From contig JAGFBZ010000012.1 in assembly GCA_018398805.1 (NCBI GenBank), positions 1,208,001-1,272,000 of the forward strand: 64,000 nucleotides of DNA. Direction: 5' to 3'. Positions 55,913 to 64,000 of the stretch are shown one piece after another (the stretch's first letter is position 1; every line of letters starts with the position of its first letter). Below the pieces are notes generated by a model that saw only the letters and a list, made by a program, of their open reading frames with translations, was not told the origin of the DNA and did not search any database. Source of the DNA: Hirundichthys speculiger. Lineage: Eukaryota > Chordata > Actinopteri > Beloniformes > Exocoetidae. Made by a program: the position numbers and the translations under genes.

Positions 55913-56100
55913 ATGCACCACGGACCCACTGGGTTCGTCCAGGTCTGGCTCCAGATCTGGTCCTGGTCCTGGTCCTGGTCCTGGTCCTGGTCCTGGTCCT
56001 GGGTAGTTGTTGGATCTACAGATGTTTGTTTTTCAGGTTCATTTATCACAAAGCATTGATGTTTTTTTTTAATAAAATCACATTTTTGAAAAGCCTCTTG
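55913..56100 (+). terminator. gtdc1: gtdc1 3' UTR with (CTGGTC)n tract and AATAAA signal
   Basis: About 45 bp after the stop, a roughly 7-unit hexamer tract (55958-56001) is transcribed. An AATAAA hexamer lies at 56071-56076, with a T-rich stretch before it and 'ttgtagagt' about 20 bp after it, consistent with a cleavage site near 56095. No alternative AATAAA lies closer to the stop. Confidence 0.75.
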
Positions 56101-56893
56101 TAGAGTAATTCTCTGTAAATCACATTTACTTTATTTACTTGTGTAGATAGATTTTTAATTTGAAAAGAAATTCACGAGAAAGTTCCAAAAGATGAAACAT
56201 TGGTGGTCAGTTATCTTAATAAATTACTGAGGAAATCAAAAGGTACATTTCTGAAAAAAGTCAAAAATCTTTTAAATGTAACAAGAGTTTTGGGGCGTGG
56301 TCTGTGATGACATCACCGGTGATGCTTCAGTGAACGCATCTTCAAGCCGTCTCCACTACCAGCAGCTCAGGGTCGACTTAAACCGTCCAACGTCTGACTG
56401 AGACGGAGGGACTTTAACCACGAAGACCAGCGGACACGTGTGAAGGTGCTCCTGAATCAGAAGACCTCATCCAACGGTTCCGATCCTGAGAGGCCTTCAG
56501 GTGTCTGAGAAGTTTCCATTAAGGAATGAGGCAAACGTAAAAACTGATTCCCCTGGAGGTGACGTCTGAGCTCCCGGACAGACGTCAACGAGGCTTCTCA
56601 GAGATGAGAAGAGCAGATGTGTGTAAAAAGCTTCGACTGAGGACACATGTTAGTTAACACTAACACCCTTCCACGGTTGAAACTCATCACGACGTGACTT
56701 GTCATATAAACCAGTACTAGTGTGGAGCTGAAGTGCACTGCAGCTAAAACTGACTTCTGACTGGAGATCTAAGAAGAACAAAAGTCATTCTAGTCCAGCG
56801 TCATGGATTTATTGGAGATGATGTCTTCAAGACGACTGAAGATAATCCAACAAACGCTACAGTCACAGAATGTTTTTGGTTTTATAGTCAAAC
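56101..56893. other. Downstream flank of gtdc1: no gene recognised
   Basis: Follows the poly(A) signal; no exon or element ends recognised. Confidence 0.55.
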
Positions 56894-56901
56894 ATATTTG
56901 G

Positions 56902-58048
56902 TAGGGCTGGGCAAGTTAACGTGTTATAATCGCGTGAATTTATTAATTTATTAATGGCGACATTTGTTTTATCGCATGTTAACGCATGTTGCTCACATGC
57001 TTTTGTTTTGAAAAGTCTGTTACCGGCTGCTGCGCAACCGGAAGATAATTGGCAGGTAAACATGCGGTAAAGCTAAAACAGACTTGGCGAACGGTAAAAA
57101 TCTGTAAACTTTCACAGTTCAGGATAGCAACTCAGGTAGCAATATTAACAATTCTGTCGGAAAAGGAAAATTCTGGACTGCAACAGAACTTTTGTGTCAT
57201 TCCTCCATGTTCCATCAGATCTGCTCCATGTGTTCACTGTCCTGCTGTTCTCTAGCTGGTTACTGCAGTGCGGCTCCATCTAGTGGCACAGATGTGTAAT
57301 GACAACAGAAAGTCCAGTCCTCCATTATAAAACAAATTCAGTTCTGTGGCCCGTTTTTTAATTTTGTATTTTTGATCCAAGTCTTAAATTTAAATTTAAA
57401 AAAAAACCGAAGCATTTTTCTTGTTTTTTTGTGTTAGATTAAAAAACAAAAAACGTAATAAAATGTCACTTTTTAATTTTTTTTTTTTATTTATTTACAA
57501 TTGAAAATGGAAAGAATGAATGATACACGGATTGATAAAGTTAACAGAACTTTAACATGGACATTTTCATTTTAAAGTTCTCCCAGACGGAGGATTCAAC
57601 AGAAACAAGGTTATTTGTAACAACTGACAAGTTGAACTCCCCGTTAAAAGTTTCTGCTGTTACCTCAGAAATTACCTGTTTTAATGTTCTGATTGTGCTG
57701 AGACACAATCATTTTGTTGGATTTTGTTTGTAAACTTTTTTATTTTTAATAAAAACACAATGATATTAATGCCCTGGCAGTGGTAATAAGCTTTATTTTA
57801 TTTTACATTATTTAAGATGATATTTACACTAAACGTGTTACTGACAAGTGCTGATGTTAAAAGTGTTTGAACAACTAATGTTATGACACTTTAGTTCATA
57901 TGGCAGCAGAACATTTAAATAAAAGTGCATTTTACACTACTTTTGAATTCATTATTTGATTCTGCGTATACAATGCGATTAATCGTGATTAATCAGGGAA
58001 ATAATGCGATTAATCGCGATTAAAATTTTTAATCGTTGCCCAGCCCTA
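56902..58048 (+). mobile_element. Family C hAT element with perfect 8-bp TSD (ATATTTGG)
   Basis: The ends TAGGGCTGGGCAAGTTAACG and CGTTGCCCAGCCCTA; ATATTTGG at 56894-56901 and 58049-58056. 1147 bp, the longest intact copy. No BED or catalytic frame found. Confidence 0.93.
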
Positions 58049-58056
58049 ATATTTGG

Positions 58057-60060
58057 ACATCATCTCTAAACAATTAAAGGACAGATTTAGTTTCTTATAA
58101 ATGAACATCAGTGGGTGGATGGATGAGCCAAACAGAAGTGGGCCCAGGATGGAACCATGTGGAGATGCTTCACATCGATACTGCTCAGTCCGATCCTCAC
58201 AGACAAACATCCGACCTGCACAACTCCATCCTGGTCCGACTCCTCTTTGAACTCCTTTTTTTTTCTTCTTCTCTTTCAGCAGAAGCGTTTTACTTTGAGA
58301 CTAGTGGTGACCAGCGGTTGGGTCCATTATCTCTGCGGCTGCGTCGGATGTTAATATTGTGATGAAGATATTAAAGAAATACTTCAGTGTGTGGCACTAA
58401 CGCCTTTCTGCAGAGAGAGAGCTACAAGGAATCCTGCAACAACTACAACTACTACTCTCCTGGTGACGTGTCATCATTTCATGTCTTTAACTCGTGCTTC
58501 AGTCACAGAACCTCCTGTTACCACCATCCGGTTATACAGCAGCGTCTGGGAAGAACCAGAACAGAAACCTAATACGAGAAACCTTGTTTTTTTTTTTTGA
58601 GTGTCTGCCTTTTCTGGTGGGGAGGTCCCCCCCCCCACACACACACACACACCTCCTTCTCCTCCTCTTTTTCCTCAAACACAAAAGCGGGTTTAAGCCC
58701 GTCACTTTCTCCCACCGCCCGCTCCACCGGCAGGCTGAGACATCAGATTTGGGGAACAATAAAACCCAGAGGAGCGCTTTTCTCATAATTACAGAGTTCC
58801 TTATCGCTGCACGAGAGGAGGAGGAGGAGGAGGAGGAGGAGGAGATGAAATTATGTGAAGCTGATGTGCTGGTAGCAGAGCCCACGCGGTGGTGGATCAG
58901 AACCTGACCAGATCGACCTCTTCATTTACTGATCCATCGGGCCAGTTACGTTCAGGTCCTGTGACTGGACACGACTGGTCCGGTGTGAGTCCAGCCCAGG
59001 CCCTCGGTTAGCCAAGTTGGGTTTTCGGTGCTCCAGGATGCAGATTGGACCGCTGCCCTCATCGCCTCAGCGCAGACCCACATCCAGACTCTGAAGGTGG
59101 ACCTGAACCCTGCGTTTATCTCCATTTAGACCCGTGTGGGTGAGAAGCCTCCTGGATCTGGAGCTACTGAGGTACGGCGTAGGTCTAGACCGTCGTGGTG
59201 AATCCAGGATGGAAGAGCTGCAGTACCGGGCCGCACCAAAGCTGTCAGCGGGCCGGAGACTGAGTACTCTGAGGTGGATGGGGCGCCAGGCGGGCCGCTG
59301 CCACCGAGCCGAACTGATGTGGAGTTAGAACCTTGACAACGCGCCCGTGCTCATGAAATCTGAAGCCAGTCTGAGGGCAGAGCGTCTGGTTCTGGTCTCT
59401 CGTTCAGCACGGCAGCCGGGACTCTGAACCACAACAGAACCACACGCTGATCATCCTGAAGATTAAACCCGCAATCAGAGTCCATAAATGTCACAGAGAT
59501 GGCACAAATCTAGTTGCCACTTCATTTTATCCAAACATGTGAACATTAACAATAACTACATTTCCCACAATGCATTTCAGTTTTGTTTCCTGCACGGTGG
59601 TGGCATCCGTTGATCGAAGACATTTCCTACAACGGTTTAGTCGCTGAGTGATGGGTTTGGGACAAAAATGTCCAAGAAAGGTCGTTCTGCAGTGGTTCCA
59701 GGTCTCTGGAAGGGTCCCGCCCTGATCCCATCAGGGATCCTGATCCAGTCAGGACCAGGAGCGGTTTCAGCACCTTCGGGGACTCGGCTCCTGAACGGTT
59801 AATCGTGTTAGATGGGCGACATCTTGGCCTGCCACATGCCATCAGCGTCCGGAGCGAACGCATCATGAATATTCCTGCAGCTCATTACGGGCCGCGGCGC
59901 TGACGCTCATGCACTCTGACACCATCAGAACCAATCAGGATCAGAGTCTGAAGGGGCACGCCAGCACGCAGGCGAACACGTGCACACCGTGGAGGTTTAA
60001 TCACTGATCCTGGTCCAGAACCAGTCACAGGTCTTACTGAAAGAAGCCCAGTTTAACACC
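58057..60060. other. Intergenic: no gene recognised; (GAG)n at 58812-58843
   Basis: GC-moderate sequence with short C7/CA and GAG repeats. Open frames at 58111, 58494 and 59134 are dominated by low complexity. Confidence 0.5.
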
Positions 60061-60535
60061 AGAACAAGGGTTCTGGGCTGAAGACATCTTCCTGAGGTCT
60101 GATCAGGGTCTGTGGAGGATCAGGGTCTGGTCTATTGAGGATCAAGACCAGGACCCAGTCAGAATCAGGATTTGGTCTGTAGTTTGGCCTGAATAAAGAT
60201 CGGATCTTACAAGGAGCAGAATCTGTGAACCATCAGCACTGAGTCTCCTCCACAGTTGGATCTTGGAACAAGGATCTGGTCTATGACTGGATCAAGACCT
60301 GGTTTATGGTTGGAGGTAGATAAGGATTTGGTTGGTGGCTGAATCAGGATTTGAGCTCCAGTTTGATCAGGATGTGGTCTGCTTTTGGATCAAGATCTGG
60401 CTCAGGATCTGGTCTAATACCGGATCAGGGTCTGGTCTGCGGTTAAATCCCAATCAGGCTCTGATTTTTAACGGTCCAGGATCACGACCTGGTCTGTGGA
60501 GGATCAGGGACCACCATCAGAGGTGACAGAGCTGG
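60061..60535. repeat. Degenerate 'ggatcaggatctggtctg' repeat
   Basis: Loose units of about 18-30 bp (gatcagggtctgtggaggat, gatcaagatctggctcagga) repeat across the interval. The vocabulary resembles the reverse complement of the 29.1-31.7 kb array. Confidence 0.7.
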
Positions 60536-63100
60536 ATCCAGTCTCATGAACACGAGGACTTCGCCTTCACCTTGATGGACACTTTGGCGCCAAAACCAAC
60601 GTAGGATCTGAAGACGAGAAGGGTGAAGGTGGCGTCAGTCAGGTGATCGTCTGGGTATCGGCTCCTCTGATCGCTCCTCTGATCGCTCCTGAATCTGCAA
60701 CATGATGATGATGATGATGATGAAGATGATGATGATGGTGATGAATCGTGCTGCGTGTGCGTGGAAGCACGTAACACACACTCGATTAATAAATGAGGCC
60801 CGGGGTGTGTGGCGTGAGGAGGACCCGGACTGAGCGTGCTCAGTGCCCGGCGGGAGGACTGATGTGATCTGGATCACTGTCGTCCCTCCTGACGAGCGGC
60901 TGGAGATGCCACTGTTCATTAATGAGCGGAGGGGGGCTGGGGGGGGGGGGGGGGGGGGGGTGAACCACGAGGCCTCTCCCCTCCTCCTGGCTGCAGGGCG
61001 CCGGTTAATTGGGTCAGGATCATTGAGTCCTGAAGAATCAGGGAGGAGGAGGAGGAGGAGGGAGCCTTTGGGCCGAAGCTGTTTCCTGTCAAAGTGATCC
61101 TGATCAGACCCAAACTGAAGATCCAAAGTTGATCTGGATCTCTTCCAGAAACAGGTCCACCTGCGTCCACCTGAGCTGATCAGCTCATTCATTGATCCGT
61201 TCAGCTCTCTCCTTACAAGCATGTGCAAAGTTAACACATCCAGAGTCATTTCTTCTGTTGTCGTTTCTTTGCAGACGTCCCGGCAGGTCTGGGTCTGTTT
61301 TCTGGAGTTGTTATCTCTCTGGATTTATTCCTTTCAACACTGTTGAGAGTTTTCTTACGGTCCAACACTGGCGGCTGATGAAAAAAACTCTTGGTGGGGC
61401 TGGTGTGCCAACATTTTTCCCTGCCTAATCTAGCATAAGCATTAAAATGAACAGTTGGAAAATGACAACAGGTCCACAATATTAATTTAATTTCAGTTTC
61501 CAGTTTCGCAGTAACAATTTACAGCTATATTAGACTTTATGCTATCAAATACTATACAATCAAGGGGTAAATTGTCCCTCCGGAAGGATGCTGTGCAGCC
61601 TCTCCAATAAGACACCAGCTGTTGAATCCTCACAGCTGTTGGGTAGCTTGATGAATCAATAGAACCGCTCCTGTATATTGTTGTGTCCATCAATGTACCT
61701 CAGTACCAGGACTAGCTGACATTATGTCCCCACACTGCTAATTCAAAAGCACCACAACATTTAATACAATTGATTATCTTGGATAAAATAAAACGGTTTT
61801 TATCTTCCTCTTTATTGTGCCTTCTTTCAGTAATGTGGTGCTCATCATCTAGCTGCGTTGCTATGCTAATCTTTCCGAGCACTGCTAGCTTTACGCAGTT
61901 TTCCATGTGAACTTTGGATCTCTCATGTTTCTTGATCCATTCAGAGGTACTTTAAGTCAGTTAGTCCAGTCTTTGTCCAAGTCCAATCACATCTGTCACT
62001 TCTGAAGAGGATACAGGGGAAACAGAAAAGTGCATTAGCTGCTCCACAACCTGCAGCCACGTCTCACGGTTGAACCAGCTCCGACAAAAACTCCGTTTGT
62101 ACGATTTACCTTTCTCCATCGTCTGCTGGGAAATGTTAACTTCAGGCTTGTCGGGTCCCAGCTCCTTAACGAGACGTTTTTCCTCCGTCGTCCGTCTCGC
62201 ACATTAATAACGATTTCACCGAATTTGGTGGAAGCTGCTCTTGAACTCCAGTTGTCACCGCCATCGCCATCTCTCTTCCTCATCGCCGTATTTTTTTTCT
62301 CCCGACGTAGGACAGAGTCTTGGAGTCGCTGGCTCCTCACGTAGCTCTTCACGCATTTTACGTAGCAGGTGGGGTTACATTTCCAGCGCCCCATTGGCGT
62401 TGAATTTGGTTCCTTAGCAACCAGAACCAGATTGGCTATTTAGCTGCAGGTCAGGGGCGTTTTGCCGAGCGCTCCGTGAGAGAACGATGCACTGTAGGTC
62501 GGTGGAAATTCACTGTTTAATGAGTGTCAGTTGGTGGAAATGTTGTTTAAATCGCATGTAGGCACACACACACTATTAAGTAAATCTGATGCTGATCAAA
62601 AAAATAAATAGAAATAAAATAAAATAGATATTTTTCCCCTCCCCAGCTGGTGGGGCAGAGCCCCAGCGCCCCCTATGGGCCAGCTGCCTCTGCGGTCCAG
62701 GTCTCCCCAAAGTTTAATCCCTGTCAGTCTGACCAGCAGACGCCGCCTCCAAAATGAAATGAACCCAAGCGTTGTTCACGTTTGCTCCTCTGCTTCTCTC
62801 CGAGAAGACGAGGAGTTTAATCCTCTCTTCTCAAATTATTTTGTTTATGGGGTCGTCAAGATGCTGATATAACCTTAATTTCCCCTCCTTCATCGTCTGA
62901 AAGTCTGCCGAGGCCACGGTTAACAGGCCGTTAACATCTAACGGGGTCGGCGGGGCCTTTTACTTTGATTAGTTTGACGGTTTTTCAAACTAAACCACAT
63001 TTCCTGCAGCAGGCGTTTTAGTTGAGAGGGCAGACAGTGACGATCAGCGATGAGATGACTTTCTGCTGCTTCATCTCACGGTGTTTGGTTATGATTTAAT
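60536..63100. other. Intergenic: simple repeats, no gene recognised
   Basis: (GAT)n at 60702-60743 and poly-G at 60939-60960 (a G run of about 22). The minus-strand frames at 60635-61249 and 62035-62394 have no recognisable domain; the first is inflated by the simple repeats. Confidence 0.5.
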
Positions 63101-63492
63101 TAGGGCTGGGCAAGTTAACACGTTGATTTAATAACGCCGACATTTATTTCATCGCGCGTTAACGCATGTTGCTCACATGCTTTTGTTTTGAAAAGTCTGT
63201 TACTGGCTGCGGAAACGGAAAACAGTAAACATGTTAAGAAGCTAAAACAGACATGGAGAACGGTAAAAATCTGTGAACTTTACAGTTAGGTAGCAACTCA
63301 GGTAGCAATATTAACAATTCTGTCTAAAACTAAAATTCTGGACTGCAACAGAACTTTCGTGTCATTCCTCCATGTTCCATCAGATCTGCTCCATGTGTTC
63401 ACTGTCCTGCTGTTCTCTAGCTGGTTACTGCAGTGCGGCTCCATCTAGTGGCACAGATGTGTAATGACAACAGAAAGTCCAGTCCTCCATTA
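63101..63492 (+). mobile_element. Family C hAT MITE, 3' truncated
   Basis: The left end TAGGGCTGGGCAAGTTAACA and body to gacaacagaaagtccagtcc-tccatta, then unrelated sequence. Confidence 0.87.
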
Positions 63493-64000
63493 TTTAGATA
63501 TGTTTGCCTTGGTGACACATGACGAATGTGCAGAAATCATAGAAAAGAAAAGGGTTTCTTTCTAAGTTGATGGTGGATTTTGTGGCCCTCGCCACTGGCG
63601 ACAAGGCAGAAAAAAAAGGTTGAAACGGTCAAATTTTGGTCGCATTTGGTGACCAGTTGGTCACGATTTTATGCCCTGTGATGCTCAGTGCAGCGATCAC
63701 CAAAGCCTCTCCACACTTTGACCCAACGATCCAAGTGCTGTCGGCAGAATCTGGACTCATTGCGGGGCCAACCTGCAGCTGGCATCGAGTGGTCGCATAA
63801 GTTAGGTCGGTCAAGATGAACTAGCCAGCCGCTGGGGTCTCAGCCCTCCTTGTTCCCGCCCTTTTGCAACACGGAGCTGTGCAGTATAAGGACAGTGAGG
63901 CTTCAAAAGTGCTTGTCAGAAACCTACCGGTGACATCACAGGACATCCCTCTTTATCAGGTGCACCAGTTCAGGTTTCACATGGCAGCAGCTGCAGATGT
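63493..64000. other. No gene recognised to window end
   Basis: The sequence around 63590-63800 (gtggccctcgccactggcg, tggtcgcatttggtgaccag) looks repeat-like, but I cannot name the family. Confidence 0.4.

Noticed and set aside
60635..61249. 204-codon minus-strand frame, longest in the window
   Set aside because: It runs through GAT, poly-G and GAG simple repeats, giving Ile, Pro and Ser runs; no domain and no splice support.
62035..62394. 119-codon minus-strand frame starting with a Cys-containing segment
   Set aside because: I could not match it to a family. Cys spacing (C-x3-C-x3-C) does not fit a THAP or BED finger, and no donor or second exon is evident.
1..64000. CRISPR arrays, prokaryotic operons, tRNA or rRNA genes
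   Set aside because: None seen. The repeats are dispersed eukaryotic transposons, and no cloverleaf-type or rRNA sequence was recognised.

Overview
This is a piece of a vertebrate nuclear genome, almost certainly a teleost fish. The evidence is one spliced gene with both very short introns (70, 78 and 86 bp) and long repeat-filled introns, long CA, poly-C and poly-G tracts, and a dense load of fish-type DNA transposons (hAT, Tc1/pogo, Harbinger-like, a TTAA-target element) plus tails of 5'-truncated LINEs. There is no bacterial-style gene organisation, and I see no tRNA, rRNA or CRISPR array.

Only one host gene is firmly supported: gtdc1 on the + strand, encoding the glycosyltransferase-like protein GTDC1 (tRNA-queuosine mannosyltransferase, QTMAN). 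Ten coding exons lie between about 23.7 and 55.9 kb, ending at a TGA at 55910-55912, with a poly(A) signal at 56071. Joined in phase, with the first five coding bases (ATG AG) assigned to an unseen upstream exon, they give about 404 residues. The promoter and the start-codon exon are not proven. A GC-richer stretch at 16.2-16.7 kb, with a CRE palindrome and a strong splice donor, is the best 5' candidate.

The rest is mobile DNA and decayed sequence. 0-15.8 kb: a Myb/SANT-bearing element inserted in a hAT MITE, a two-level nested hAT stack (1434-3620), many copies of a 340-bp 'aggggtgagtatt' hAT MITE (family A), and hAT elements D and E. 17.5-28.1 kb: more A and B copies, a pogo-like element with a hAT inside it, a second such nest at 24.37-26.11 kb, and a Charlie-type hAT. 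29.1-31.7 kb: a degenerate purine-rich repeat with about 740-bp higher-order duplication, ending just before exon 2. 33-40 kb: A-family dimers beside exon 3, a second Harbinger-like copy, a TTAA-flanked element and Tc1 remnants. 41-58 kb: B and C family MITEs, a third SANT element, a pogo-like MITE and the 3' half of gtdc1. 58-64 kb: intergenic sequence with simple repeats and a partial C element.

Many of these elements have visible target-site duplications, so their boundaries and nesting order can be read directly. The pattern most worth following up is that at least four unrelated hAT elements, plus the Harbinger-like and TTAA elements, kept a first-exon (mostly DNA-binding) coding remnant and lost the catalytic part. 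Family A also repeatedly occurs as head-to-tail dimers bounded by a single 8-bp duplication. I found no clear candidate for a wholly new biological system.
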